Shown here: positions 1 to 8,185 of the stretch, piece after piece | Position numbering within the stretch: the first letter of the stretch is position 1 | How the letters are laid out: every line of letters begins with the position of its first letter | Assembly: GCA_963719025.1 (NCBI GenBank) | Contig: CAVRBK010000026.1 | Location: 1 to 33,693 of the forward strand | From: Thiosocius sp963719025 | Lineage (GTDB): Bacteria > Pseudomonadota > Gammaproteobacteria > Chromatiales > Chromatiaceae | Length of the DNA stretch: 33,693 bases | Direction: 5' to 3' | Program-made: the position numbers and the translations under genes | The notes under the pieces: model-generated | What the model was told of the DNA's origin: nothing | The model's input: only the letters and a program-made list of their open reading frames with translations | Databases searched by the model: none

Positions 1-110
1 GCCACGTATTGCTTCTTGACCAGGTTGCCCTGCGACAGCACCACGTAAAAGCCGGCCATCATCAGGAACACGGCTACCCAGTAGTTGAACAGGCCGGGGA
101 GAGCGCTCAC
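1..110 (-). CDS. mnhC: Mrp/Mnh antiporter subunit C (N-terminus only)
   Basis: Start of a small hydrophobic NuoK-like subunit of the multisubunit Na+/H+ (or K+/H+) antiporter, an inner-membrane complex. Only about 36 residues lie in the window, including a segment reading FNYWVAVFLMMAGFYVVLS, which is the first membrane helix expected for MnhC/MrpC. The GTG start at 110 overlaps the TGA stop of the upstream mnhB gene (shared GTGA), so the two are translationally coupled. The call rests on this helix and on gene order; the diagnostic remainder of the protein is outside the window. Confidence 0.75.
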   Translation of the reverse strand, partial: MSALPGLFNYWVAVFLMMAGFYVVLSQGNLVKKQYV

Positions 111-1084
111 TGCGTCCGCCTCCGCCCCGAGAAGGCGTAGAAGATTGCCAGCACGGTCGAAAACACGGTGATGCCAACGCCAAGTTCGACCAGCAGCACG
201 CCGAGATGTTGGCCCGAGACCGGATCGGCGGACAAGGCCGAGTAGTCGAGGAACGGCTTGCCCATCGGCAGGCTGAACAGGCCGACGCCGCCGTAGATCA
301 ACACCCCGAGCGCGGCCAGCCGTGGTAACCAGCCGGGTGGCATCACCTGGCGGGCATCGCCCTCACCGAACACCAGGTCGTAAAGGACGAAGCCGGTCGC
401 GAAGATAACGCCGGCCTGGAAGCCGCCACCGGCACCGAAATCGCCGTGGAACTGGACGTACAGGGCGTACAGCAGGATAAACGGTATCAGGGCCTTGACC
501 ACCGCGCGCAACACCAGTTGATCGCCGCCGATCGCACTGCGCCCCGGTCGGATGCCTGGGCCCTCCTGAATGCCCAGCAGCAGCAGGACCGCGATACCGG
601 CGGTGAAGATCACCACGGTCTCGCCAAAGGTGTCGAAACCACGGTAGCTGGCGAGCACGGCGGTTACCATATTCGGCATACCGACCTCCACCGGCCCCTG
701 CTGGAGGTAACGCGGGGCAACGTGCTGGTGGGCCGGCGCCATCGGATCGCCGAGCAGCGGCGCATCGAGCGTGCCATAGAGCAGTGCGGCGCCGGTCACG
801 CCCACGACCACCAGTGACACCAGCGTGCGGTGCCGCGACCTGCGTTCCCAGCGGCTGGTCAGGCGCAGGGTCGACAGCAGCAGCACGGTGGTCACGCCGG
901 CACCGACAGCGGCCTCGGTGAAGGCCACATCGACGGCGTCGAGGTCCATGAACAGTGCCGCCGTCATGAAGCTGTAGATGCCGAACAGCATGACCACGCC
1001 GAACAGGTCGCGCGAGCGGATCGCGATCAGTGCGATTATCACCAGGAAACCGAGCAGGATGATATCGAGCAAGCCTTCTATGAC
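107..1084 (-). CDS. mnhB: Mrp/Mnh antiporter subunit B with N-terminal DUF4040 domain
   Basis: Membrane subunit of the Mrp-type cation/proton antiporter, about 325 residues. The first ~80 residues (IEGLLDIILLGFL..., RSRDLFGVVMLFGIYS) match the DUF4040/MrpA-C-terminal type module; the rest is the MnhB domain with its typical YVQFHGDFGAGGGFQAG stretch. A fused DUF4040-MnhB is usual where the large subunit is split differently from Bacillus MrpA. The start is odd: the expected first codon at 1084-1082 is GTC, with a good GGGGAGG at 1095-1089. One substitution to GTG would give the same GTGA stop/start overlap seen at the mnhB-mnhC junction and would end mnhG two codons earlier. The next in-frame options are ATA at 1081 and TTG at 1072. 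Confidence 0.85.
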   Translation of the reverse strand, partial: VIEGLLDIILLGFLVIIALIAIRSRDLFGVVMLFGIYSFMTAALFMDLDAVDVAFTEAAVGAGVTTVLLLSTLRLTSRWERRSRHRTLVSLVVVGVTGAALLYGTLDAPLLGDPMAPAHQHVAPRYLQQGPVEVGMPNMVTAVLASYRGFDTFGETVVIFTAGIAVLLLLGIQEGPGIRPGRSAIGGDQLVLRAVVKALIPFILLYALYVQFHGDFGAGGGFQAGVIFATGFVLYDLVFGEGDARQVMPPGWLPRLAALGVLIYGGVGLFSLPMGKPFLDYSALSADPVSGQHLGVLLVELGVGITVFSTVLAIFYAFSGRRRTQ

Positions 1085-1413
1085 GCGTCCTCCCCGTTGC
1101 CGGCCTGCGGGTCTTCGACCATCGGCCGGCGCCCGCCGTGCAGTGCGGCCTTGGCCATCGAGTGACTCGCGGTCGGATTGGTCGCGAGGATGAACAGCAT
1201 GATCAGCAGGACCTTCAGCAGGTCCAGCGACCACTCCATCTGCAGTGCCAGCCCGAGCAGCAGCAGCGGCGCGGCCAGGGTCTCGGTGAGGCCGGAGGCA
1301 TGCACGCGGGCGAAGAAGTCCGGCAAGCGAAGCAGACCGATGCCGCCGGTGACGCACAGCAGGCTGCCGGCGAGCAGGCACAGGGCACTCACAATTTCGA
1401 GCAGCGCGTTCAT
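1078..1413 (-). CDS. mnhG: Mrp/Mnh antiporter subunit G
   Basis: Small membrane subunit of the Mrp antiporter, 111 residues. It shows three hydrophobic helices and the family pattern GGIGLLRLPDFFARVHASGL followed by a TNPTASHSMAKAA stretch, both characteristic of MnhG/PhaG. The ATG at 1413 overlaps the TGA of mnhF (ATGA), so translation is coupled. The tail after residue ~90 is hydrophilic and unremarkable. It has no known catalytic role and is required for assembly of the antiporter complex in characterised systems. Confidence 0.93.
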   Translation of the reverse strand: MNALLEIVSALCLLAGSLLCVTGGIGLLRLPDFFARVHASGLTETLAAPLLLLGLALQMEWSLDLLKVLLIMLFILATNPTASHSMAKAALHGGRRPMVEDPQAGNGEDAS

Positions 1414-1694
1414 CCCGTATCACCGGCGTCGTCGTGCAGTGGATCCTCCGACTGATATTCGAAGAACCGCATTACCGCGATCGTGCCGACGAAGTTCACC
1501 ATCGCGTACAGCAGAGCGATGTCGAGGAAGCTGTGCCAGGACAGCAGGTGCCCCCCGAGCGCGATCAGCAGCACCGTCTTGGTGCCAAAGGAATTGGCCG
1601 CGAGCATGCGGTCGTAGCCGGTCGGCCCGAGGAATCCGCGCACCAGTGCCAGCAGCATGGTGATCAGCACGGCGATGATCGCGACAGCCAGCAT
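1410..1694 (-). CDS. mnhF: Mrp/Mnh antiporter subunit F
   Basis: Small three-helix membrane subunit, 94 residues, starting MLAVAIIAVLITMLLALVRG and containing the GPTGYDRMLAANSFGTKTV motif typical of MnhF/PhaF. It lies 3 bases downstream of mnhE and overlaps mnhG by 4 bases. Role known from the family: structural part of the Na+(K+)/H+ antiporter, also reported as involved in cholate/Na+ efflux for some homologues. The short charged tail (EYQSEDPLHDD) is of no obvious significance. Confidence 0.92.
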   Translation of the reverse strand: MLAVAIIAVLITMLLALVRGFLGPTGYDRMLAANSFGTKTVLLIALGGHLLSWHSFLDIALLYAMVNFVGTIAVMRFFEYQSEDPLHDDAGDTG

Positions 1695-1697
1695 CGT

Positions 1698-2165
1698 TCA
1701 GATCCCGAGCCGGCGGATACGGGCTTCCATCTCGCCGCCGCGCAGTTCCTCGATGCCTTCGCGGGACAACGCGTGGATCATGAAATGATCGTCGTGGACG
1801 TCGGTGGTCAGGGTGCCCGGGGTGAGCGTGATCGAGTTGGCGTAAAGGGTTTTCTCTTGGGACGACAGTTTCCCGTTGTCGAGGCGTTCCCAGGTGGGTT
1901 GAATGGGTAGCGCCGGATTCCAGATGCGGCGTGCCAGGTCGATGTTGGCGCGCACCACGCAACCCAGCAGCCAGATCGCATAGGCGATAACCCCCACGCC
2001 CGGGTACATCGCACCGCGTGCACCATCGGTCCGGTCCATGCGGCTCGCGATCAGTGTGACCAGCGCGACCGATAGGGCGCCCAGACTCAGCAACAGCACG
2101 CTGAAATGGCCGGAGAGCAGGATCCAGAAAACAACCAAAACGGCGGACACAATAGCGTAGTGCAT
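1698..2165 (-). CDS. mnhE: Mrp/Mnh antiporter subunit E
   Basis: First gene of the visible antiporter operon, 155 residues. Two or three N-terminal helices are followed by a cytoplasmic domain with the family signature around TLYANSITLTPGTLTTDV and HALSREG, which identifies MnhE/MrpE. The ATG at 2165 is the natural start, just before the first helix (AIVSAVLVVFWILLSGHF). The 165-base gap to the CobW gene upstream is the only room for an operon promoter; I could not fix convincing -35/-10 boxes there. Confidence 0.93.
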   Translation of the reverse strand: MHYAIVSAVLVVFWILLSGHFSVLLLSLGALSVALVTLIASRMDRTDGARGAMYPGVGVIAYAIWLLGCVVRANIDLARRIWNPALPIQPTWERLDNGKLSSQEKTLYANSITLTPGTLTTDVHDDHFMIHALSREGIEELRGGEMEARIRRLGI

Positions 2166-2329
2166 CTTCGATTCTCGTTTGATCGCACGTGGGTCTTTCT
2201 AAAATTAGTTCTTTCTCACGCGAATCCTGAAGGTATCGAACCTTGACCGCAGTGGCAACGTCCGAAGGGTGTTATCTCGCCAATTCTCAGGTTTGATGTT
2301 TTCACAACACGCCAGGCTGGGGTGTCTCG

Positions 2330-3322
2330 TCAGCCGGCTGACGAAGGCGCCTGCATTGCCCGCAGCGCAAGATCAATGGTGCGCGTCGGGATCTTTTCCG
2401 GGTGGATCAGTTCCAGGCGGGAGAGGCCGTCGGGCGGCGGCTTCACGGGTATCCATACGGTCTGGTTGACCGCGCGCCAGCCCAGATCCGTTGCAAAGAT
2501 TCCCTTTTTGCGCTCGACATCCAGCCGCGAGATCAGCGTTTGCAGCGTGGCGCTCGGCCACTCGCCGTGTTGCCGAATCACCCAGCCGGCATGCTGATAG
2601 CCGTCACCACGGCCCTCGATCAGCAGCCAGTCACTCTGCGTGAGCGGCGTGGCGTCATGGCTCTCCCCGGCCGCTTCGACCAGAAAGGCGTGGGCCTCGG
2701 GAAAGGCCGCACGGCGGTCGCTGCTGCGTGCCAGGTCGAGCCAGGCGGTATCGATCTCGCCGCGGCTGACACAGGCAAGCCGGACTTTTTGTGGTTGCAG
2801 TTGGGCGGCAAACCTCTCGAACGCCGAAAAGTCGGCCGCGGCGTAGAGGTCCCGCTTGTTGGCCACCAGTACATCGGCGAGATGGATCTGGTCCTGGAAA
2901 TTGGGATGTTCGAGGTGTCGCGGTGAATCCAGGTGGCGTGCATCCATCAGGCAGATGGTGGCGCGTGTCTCCAGTACATCGGAATACAGGGGGCCGGAAA
3001 GGGTATCGAGGACCTGCGCCGGGTGGCCGAGCCCACTGGGTTCGATCAGGATGCGGTCGGGTCTATGCTGGCGGATCAGGCGGTTGAGACCGGTGGTGAA
3101 AGCGGGGGCGGCGACGCAGCACAGACAACCCCCGGCTACCTCCTGGACAATGACTTCCTGGTCGGCGAGCAGGGCAGCGTCGACGCCGACCTCACCGAAC
3201 TCGTTGACCAGCACGGCCCAGCGTTCCTCGGCCGGGTGGGTCGTCAGCAGGTGGCGCACCGCGGTGGTCTTGCCCACCCCGAGAAAGCCGGTGATCAGAT
3301 TGACCGGTATGCGCCCTGGCAT
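2330..3322 (-). CDS. CobW/G3E-family metal-chaperone GTPase
   Basis: P-loop GTPase of the COG0523/CobW class, 330 residues, cytosolic. Visible motifs: Walker A GFLGVGKTT (residues 11-19), the NEFGEVG switch region, the metal-binding GGCLCC (CxCC), EPSGLGHP, and the NKRD guanine-specificity motif. A CobW C-terminal domain follows, shorter than usual. The family hands metal (Zn, Co, Ni) to client proteins in a GTP-dependent way; the client here cannot be read from sequence. The ATG at 3322 lies only 3 bases after the stop of the MotB-like gene, so it is the third gene of that operon, an unusual partnership. Unlike many zinc-responsive COG0523 proteins, no long His-rich run is seen. A 14-base perfect palindrome (2330-2343) covers the stop codon. 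Confidence 0.88.
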   Translation of the reverse strand: MPGRIPVNLITGFLGVGKTTAVRHLLTTHPAEERWAVLVNEFGEVGVDAALLADQEVIVQEVAGGCLCCVAAPAFTTGLNRLIRQHRPDRILIEPSGLGHPAQVLDTLSGPLYSDVLETRATICLMDARHLDSPRHLEHPNFQDQIHLADVLVANKRDLYAAADFSAFERFAAQLQPQKVRLACVSRGEIDTAWLDLARSSDRRAAFPEAHAFLVEAAGESHDATPLTQSDWLLIEGRGDGYQHAGWVIRQHGEWPSATLQTLISRLDVERKKGIFATDLGWRAVNQTVWIPVKPPPDGLSRLELIHPEKIPTRTIDLALRAMQAPSSAG

Positions 3323-3325
3323 CGG

Positions 3326-4364
3326 TCAGGGCTGCGCCGCGGCGGCTTCCCTTGCCGCTGCCTCGGCCTTGAAGTAGTAGTCGTAGTTGCTGTGCAGGTG
3401 GCTGGTGAATTCCCAGGCCTCGTTGTACGACAGGCCGCTGTTCTCGGGGAAGATGACCTTGACGTACAGGCCGTTTTCCTTTTCCTGTGACAACCGGGTC
3501 AGAACTTTGTCGAGTTGACTACGCGTGATCGCCTGGTAGCTGCCTTCGCCGTCCTGGCGCCAGGAGATCATGTACTTGCCGCTCTTCTTCCAGTACCGCA
3601 CCTCGATCAGGTCGCGGCCGGCCGAGGTGCGGGCCGGGCGCACCAGCTTGTCGTACTTGACCTTGAGTTGATCGAAGTCATCGGTCAGCACCAGATATCG
3701 GCGCTCGATGTCCAGGCTTTCCTGGCGTGCCTGGTCGATCGTCGCGCGCTGTTCGGCGATGGTGAGCTGCAGGCGTTCGGACTGTTCGCTGCTCTCGTCG
3801 TAGCGACTCTGCAGTTGTTCCAGGTTCTCCTGCAGCGCGGCGACATTGCGCTGGCTGGCATTCAGCTGCAGCTGGGTGGAATCAGATCTGGTGCTGCGCC
3901 TCGGCCAACTGCGCCTGGCGCTTTTCGATATCGGCCTCGAGGCGTTGACGCAACAGGGCCAGCTGCGCGGCGCGCTGGGCCAGGTCGTCGCGTTCATTGC
4001 TCAGGCTGGAGATGGCACGCAGCTGTTCGGCAATCAGGTTCTCGCTGCGCAATCCTTTGTCCTGCAGGCGCATGATCTCCAGCTGCATCCGTTGCACACG
4101 TTCCTCGGCGCGGTGCAGCGCGCTCGATATGGTGTCTTTTTCCGCCCCGGTGGCGCGCGCGAGCTCGGCCGCGATGCGCTCGGCCTCCATGGTGGCGCGC
4201 AACTGGCTGACCAGCTCCATATTGCGTACCAGCAAGACGACCATGGAGATCAGGAAGATCATCACGACCACGGTCATGATATCGGTGAACGACGGCCAGA
4301 AACCCTCCTGGACATCGCCCCCGCTGCCGCCCATCCGCAGATCGGTGAAACCGTCCTGGTTCAT
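3326..4364 (-). CDS. MotB/TolR-like stator protein with long coiled coil, one frameshift
   Basis: Restored length 345 residues. Residues 1-20 are cytoplasmic. One helix at about 22-47 begins FWPSFTDIMTVVVMIFL, with Asp28 at the position of the proton-binding Asp of MotB/TolR/ExbD. Residues ~50-215 are heptad-rich, Gln/Glu/Arg-rich coiled coil (periplasmic by topology). The last ~100 residues (LIEVRYWKKSGKY..., GLYVKVIFPENSGLSYNEAWE) form a compact domain that is not the OmpA peptidoglycan-binding fold of MotB or ZorB; an ExbD-like fold is possible. The frame breaks near 3880-3892: dropping one base merges two overlapping frames, and 1039 bases minus one divides by three. ATGA overlap with the channel gene upstream; CobW 3 bases downstream. 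Function unknown: force-generating or gating partner of the channel. Confidence 0.75.
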
Positions 4365-5295
4365 TCGTCGTCTCGCAGACGGAAGCCGATACGCAGATGA
4401 CGGACGATGGTATCGAGCTGCTCATCCATGCCGTCGATCCTGTCGCGATACATGGCGAGGGTGTCGACCAGCTGGTCCTGGGTCGCCTCGAAGCCCAGTT
4501 GCGACTTCTGCAGTTGATCGACCAGACCCTGCAGGGAGCGGATCAAGCCGGTGAATTCATACAGTACATTGTCGGTCTGCACCTGGAACTTGGGCATCAG
4601 GTAGGTCGTGGTGACCTGCTCGATACCGCTGATCAGGTTGGTCTGCGCATCGGTGAGTCGCTGGTAGACATAGCCGAAGAACACGTAACAGACGATCGCG
4701 GTAATGGTGGTCGACAAGGCGGTCGACATGCCGTGGATGACCATGCCCATGCCGGTCGCGCTGATGGCATTCTCGAGCACGTCCGAGGCGCCGATCAGGG
4801 CCATCGACAGGGAGACGATCGTGCCGAAGACGCCGGACAGGATCAGGATGTTGTTGATGAAGCGCGGCAGGCCGTTGCGCGTGCTCTCGCTGGCCACCAG
4901 GGTGGAGGCCAGGGCGTTCTGGTTGATCGGTGTGCGTGCCTCGTGCAGACGGCGCAGGGTCGCGTAGCGCCGGGCGATCATGCTGTTGCTGCCGACACCC
5001 TTCAGCGGGTCGCTGTCGGGGCGCTTTGTCGAGGTTGCGCACAAAGCGGGTCAGGGCCGCCTTCTTCGCGCATGTAGCTGAGCAGGATGCCGGAGGTGCG
5101 TAGCAGGCCGACCAGAAACAATGCGAGGATAGCGCCGTTGATCACCAGGCCCATCTGGGTCAGCTGGTCCTTGAAGTACACCGCGTTGATAAGATCAATC
5201 TTCCAGACGATCAGTGCCGCGGCGGCGGCGGCCAGAAGGACCATGCGAAGCAGGGTGTTGCGGCTGTAATGCCGGCGCAGGTTGATGCTTTCCAA
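4361..5295 (-). CDS. MotA/TolQ/ExbB-like proton channel protein, two frameshifts
   Basis: Restored length 310 residues with four helices at about 16-34, 49-67, 147-168 and 190-210. The last two carry the MotA/TolQ/ExbB pattern (ILSGVFGTIVSLSMALIGA; GMSTALSTTITAIVCYVFFG). A helical cytoplasmic tail follows, ending in a short coiled coil. The start is taken as TTG at 5295 with AGAGG 8 bases upstream; no in-frame ATG suits. Two extra bases, in the CCCC run at 5018-5021 and in GGCGGCC near 5055-5062, split the gene; removing both gives one continuous frame (935-2 = 933). Known role of the family: inner-membrane proton channel energising a partner. Here the partner is the overlapping MotB-like gene, so a stator-type complex is inferred. 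No flagellar or Tol genes are nearby. Confidence 0.78.
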
Positions 5296-5400
5296 CTCGA
5301 TAACCTCTTTGGGGGCGGGGGGATACGCCCCGGGGCAGAATCAGTAAATGCCAATTACAATCTGCCAAATACTAACATAAGGCCCTGCTAATGATGTATC

Positions 5401-5406
5401 AGGAGG
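5401..5406 (+). promoter_or_regulatory. Strong ribosome binding site of glycerate kinase
   Basis: AGGAGG sits 4 bases before the ATG at 5411 and fixes the start. The preceding 100 bases are the divergent intergenic region shared with the MotA-like gene and are distinctly more AT-rich than the surroundings; I could not assign -35/-10 boxes with confidence. Confidence 0.7.
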
Positions 5407-5410
5407 CCCG

Positions 5411-6658
5411 ATGAGCCTGTCAGACGTTTCAATGATCCGTACCGCCCTGCTCGAGGCCTATGCCGCAGGGGTGCAGGCCGTGGAAGGCGAGCGCGTCGTC
5501 TTTGACTGGTTGAATGCCCACCCGGTCGACCGGTCGGTCGCGCTGATCGCCCTCGGCAAGGCGGCCGGGGCGATGGCCTTGGGCGCGCAACGGGCACTGG
5601 CCGGCCATTTGTGGCGGGGGCTGGTGTTGACCAAGCATGGCCATGCCGGAGATCAGGCCCTCGATATGAGCCGCTTTTCGGTCTGCGAGGCCTCCCACCC
5701 GGTGCCTGATGAAAGCAGTCTCGCGGCCGGCCGGGCGCTGCTCGATTTCGTCGCCACTGTGCCGCCGGACATGCCGGTGCTGGTGCTGGTATCCGGCGGT
5801 GCGTCGTCGCTGGTTGAGGTTCTGGCCGACGGGGTCGACCTGGCCACCCTGGCGCAGGTCAACAGTTGGCTGCTGGCCAACGGTATGCCGATCGGGCAGA
5901 TGAACGCGGTGCGTCGGCGCCTGTCGCGGCTCAAGGGCGGGGGCCTGGCGCGTCTGCTGGCGCCACGACCGGTGACCGGCCTGCTGATCTCTGATGTTGA
6001 AGGCGACGAACCGGCAGTCATCGGTTCGGGGCCGCTCAGCGCGCCAACCGATGCGGCGTTGCCCGGAGGGCTGCCGGACTGGATGGGTGAGTTGCTGGCG
6101 GCGATTGGAGATGCGCCGGCGGGAGACACGGCATCCGCCGGTTCCGCGCAGCTGCAGGTGATCGTGGTGGCAACCCTCGACGATGCGCTGGCGGCGGCAG
6201 AGAAGTCACTGCAGGCGCGCGGTATCGCGGTGTGTCGGCACCGGCAGCACCTCGACGGCGATCTCGCCGCGGTGGCGCGGCGTGTCAGCGCGGCGGCAAC
6301 GGCCCAACCGGCGGTGGTGCAGCTGTTCGGTGGCGAGGCGACCCTGGTATTGCCGGCTGACCCCGGGCGTGGCGGTCGCAACCAGCACCTGGCGCTGCAG
6401 CTTGCCGTTGCTATGGCCGGCGATATCCCGGCCGTGGCACTCAGTGCCGGCACCGACGGCACCGATGGCCCGACCGATGATGCCGGTGCCCTGGTCGACA
6501 ATTGCAGCGTCGATCGTGGGCTGACCGACGGCCTGGATGCCGCGGATCATCTGCGGCGTGCCGATGCGGGGCAGTTTCTCGAGCACAGCGGTGATCTGGT
6601 CACCACCGGACCGACTGGCACCAATGTGACCGATCTGGTCATGGCCTGGCGGGCCTGA
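5411..6658 (+). CDS. Glycerate 2-kinase (GckA/TtuD type, MOFRL family)
   Basis: Cytosolic kinase converting D-glycerate to 2-phosphoglycerate with ATP, linking glycolate/glycerate or hydroxypyruvate breakdown to lower glycolysis. 415 residues, the usual length. Visible: IALGKAAGAMA near residue 45, the LVSGGASSLVE loop near 130, NAVRRRLSRLKGGGLA near 165, LISDVEGDEPAVIGSGP near 195, and the C-terminal MOFRL domain with GGEATLVLP, GGRNQHLAL and SAGTDGTDGPTDDAGA. These are all conserved in the class II glycerate kinases. Its start is set by a near-perfect Shine-Dalgarno. The gene downstream follows after 31 bases, so co-transcription is likely. Confidence 0.93.
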   Translation: MSLSDVSMIRTALLEAYAAGVQAVEGERVVFDWLNAHPVDRSVALIALGKAAGAMALGAQRALAGHLWRGLVLTKHGHAGDQALDMSRFSVCEASHPVPDESSLAAGRALLDFVATVPPDMPVLVLVSGGASSLVEVLADGVDLATLAQVNSWLLANGMPIGQMNAVRRRLSRLKGGGLARLLAPRPVTGLLISDVEGDEPAVIGSGPLSAPTDAALPGGLPDWMGELLAAIGDAPAGDTASAGSAQLQVIVVATLDDALAAAEKSLQARGIAVCRHRQHLDGDLAAVARRVSAAATAQPAVVQLFGGEATLVLPADPGRGGRNQHLALQLAVAMAGDIPAVALSAGTDGTDGPTDDAGALVDNCSVDRGLTDGLDAADHLRRADAGQFLEHSGDLVTTGPTGTNVTDLVMAWRA

Positions 6659-6689
6659 GCCGCGCCGGCAGGTGTTAGTATCCGCCGCC

Positions 6690-7503
6690 ATGTCCAGTAA
6701 CACTATTTTCCTGGCCGCCGAGGCCTGCCTGCGCTGTAGCGATGTCGAAAACAAGCTGGCGCTGGCAACGCAGCTGCATGCCGACCTCTGCGCGGGCCTT
6801 CTGTCGTGCGGGGATCGTGCCGGTGACGCGACGCTGCTGGATGCCGGGCGGCCGGACAGGCCGACGCTGGTTGCGCCATCCGAGCTGGCGCAGCGACGGA
6901 TCGGCAGTCCCGAGGGGCAGGCGGCGTTGATCCATGCCGTGGCGCATATCGAGTTCAATGCGATCAACCTGGCCTGCGACGCGATCTACCGCTTTCGCGA
7001 TCTGCCGGAGGGGTACTACGCGGATTGGGCGCAGGTGGCGGCCGAGGAGGCCTATCATTTTTCCCTGCTGCGCGATCGTCTTGAACAGCTTGGCTATCGT
7101 TACGGCGATTTTCCTGCCCACAATGGGCTGTGGGATCTGGCAGTAAAGACCGCCGACGATGTGCTGGTCCGCATGGCGCTGGTGCCGACGGGTTATGGAG
7201 GCACGCGGCCTGGACGTGACGCCGGGGATGATAAAGCGCTTCGCCGGGATCGGTGACCGCGAGACCGTTGCCATCCTTGAAATCATCCTGCGTGACGAGG
7301 TGGGTCACGTCGAGGCCGGTACGCGCTGGTTCCGTTACCTGTGTGAACAACGTGGGGTGGCGGCCGAGGAAACCTATTTTTCCCTGCTCGATGAGTATTT
7401 TTCCGGCAACGTGCGTTGTCCCTTACACAAACCGGCCCGCCGCGAGGCCGGTTTTACCGAGTCCGAATTGGGCCGCCTGGAGGCGTTGTGCAAAAAATCC
7501 TGA
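6690..7503 (+). CDS. DUF455 ferritin-like protein, one frameshift
   Basis: Ferritin-like four-helix protein of about 270 residues, related to MiaE-type diiron proteins. Candidate iron ligands: HAVAHIEFNAINLA, AAEEAYHFSLLRDRLEQLG and RDEVGHVEAGTRWF, giving the E..ExxH pattern of two diiron half-sites. The reading frame breaks at about 7188: removing the A in CCGACGGG joins VRMALVP to RVMEARGLDVTPGM, a stretch highly typical of DUF455; 814-1 divides by three. ATG at 6690 is preferred over GTG at 6672, though neither has a strong ribosome site. The substrate of DUF455 proteins is not established. The end overlaps the start of the exported protein gene. Confidence 0.82.
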
Positions 7504-8180
7504 CCCTGTTTCTGTTGCTCGGGCTGGCCGGGCGCGTGGTTGCCGGATCGGCGTCACTGCTGGTCTACCAGGTATGGGAGACCGGCGTGGAACCCTACGT
7601 GAGTCGTGTCATCGTCAACGAGGACTACGTACGCCTGGATGAAGGCGAGGGTGGCGATGGCTACTCCCTCTACGACCGCCAGCAGGAGATCCTGTACAAC
7701 GTGGTGACAGAGGACCAGGTCATCCTGGTGATGAACCCCGAGACAGCGCTGCCCGAGGCCAACGAGGGGTTGATCCTGCAGGAACAGGTGGCGGTGGACA
7801 GCAAGGCGCCGATGGTTGCCGGTCAGCAGCCCAGGGAGGTGAAGCTGTTGGCGAATGGTGAGGTCTGCAGCGAACTGGTGGTTATCGAGGGCGTTATGGA
7901 GGATGCGATCGAAGGTCTGACCGAGCTGAAATTGACCCTGGCGCGTATCCAGGCATCAACCCTGCAAAGCATGCCGATGGAAATGCGCACGCCCTGTGCG
8001 CTGTCGTCGAACATCTATGCTGCCGACCGCTCAATGAGGTTTGGCCTGCCGCTGCAGGAGCGGAGCAGCGGGCGCAGCCAGTCGCTGGTCGACTTCTCCG
8101 ACGATTATGAGCCGGCCGACGATGTCTTCAAACTGCCCGCGGATTTCGCCCGTCGACCGATGTTCGCTCCGGCGATCTGA
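7488..8180 (+). CDS. Exported protein of unknown function
   Basis: About 230 residues starting at GTG 7488, with GGAGG at 7479-7483 and a 15-base overlap with the DUF455 gene. Residues 1-20 (VQKILTLFLLLGLAGRVVAG) form a signal peptide with likely cleavage after VVA or VVAGSA. The mature part is acidic, with no further membrane helix; the segment YVRLDEGEGGDGYSLYDRQQEILY resembles beta-rich periplasmic proteins of the DUF4412 type, but I cannot confirm the family. Two cysteines (near residues 126 and 166) could form a disulfide. Convergent with lpxH, stops 6 bases apart. Likely co-transcribed with the two genes upstream. Confidence 0.75.
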   Translation: MQKILTLFLLLGLAGRVVAGSASLLVYQVWETGVEPYVSRVIVNEDYVRLDEGEGGDGYSLYDRQQEILYNVVTEDQVILVMNPETALPEANEGLILQEQVAVDSKAPMVAGQQPREVKLLANGEVCSELVVIEGVMEDAIEGLTELKLTLARIQASTLQSMPMEMRTPCALSSNIYAADRSMRFGLPLQERSSGRSQSLVDFSDDYEPADDVFKLPADFARRPMFAPAI

Positions 8181-8185
8181 GCGTT

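Noticed and set aside
2330..2343. 14-base perfect palindrome GTCAGCCGGCTGAC at the CobW stop as an operator
   Set aside because: It lies within the coding end of the gene with no adjacent promoter-like sequence; a short GC-rich palindrome can arise by chance or aid termination.
107..4075. Many long alternative open frames on both strands, for example antisense to the Mrp and CobW genes
   Set aside because: They are rich in Arg, Gly, Pro and Gln, lack ribosome sites and family motifs, and mirror real genes in GC-rich DNA.
3880..5062. Programmed ribosomal frameshifting in the channel and stator genes
   Set aside because: No slippery heptamer with downstream structure; the breaks occur in different contexts and the same single-extra-base pattern recurs in unrelated housekeeping genes, so sequence error explains it better.
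3326..5295. Zorya-type defence (ZorA/ZorB)
   Set aside because: The stator lacks the OmpA-like end domain, the channel lacks the very long ZorA tail, and no ZorC/ZorD or ZorE helicase/nuclease genes are adjacent; the neighbour is a CobW GTPase.
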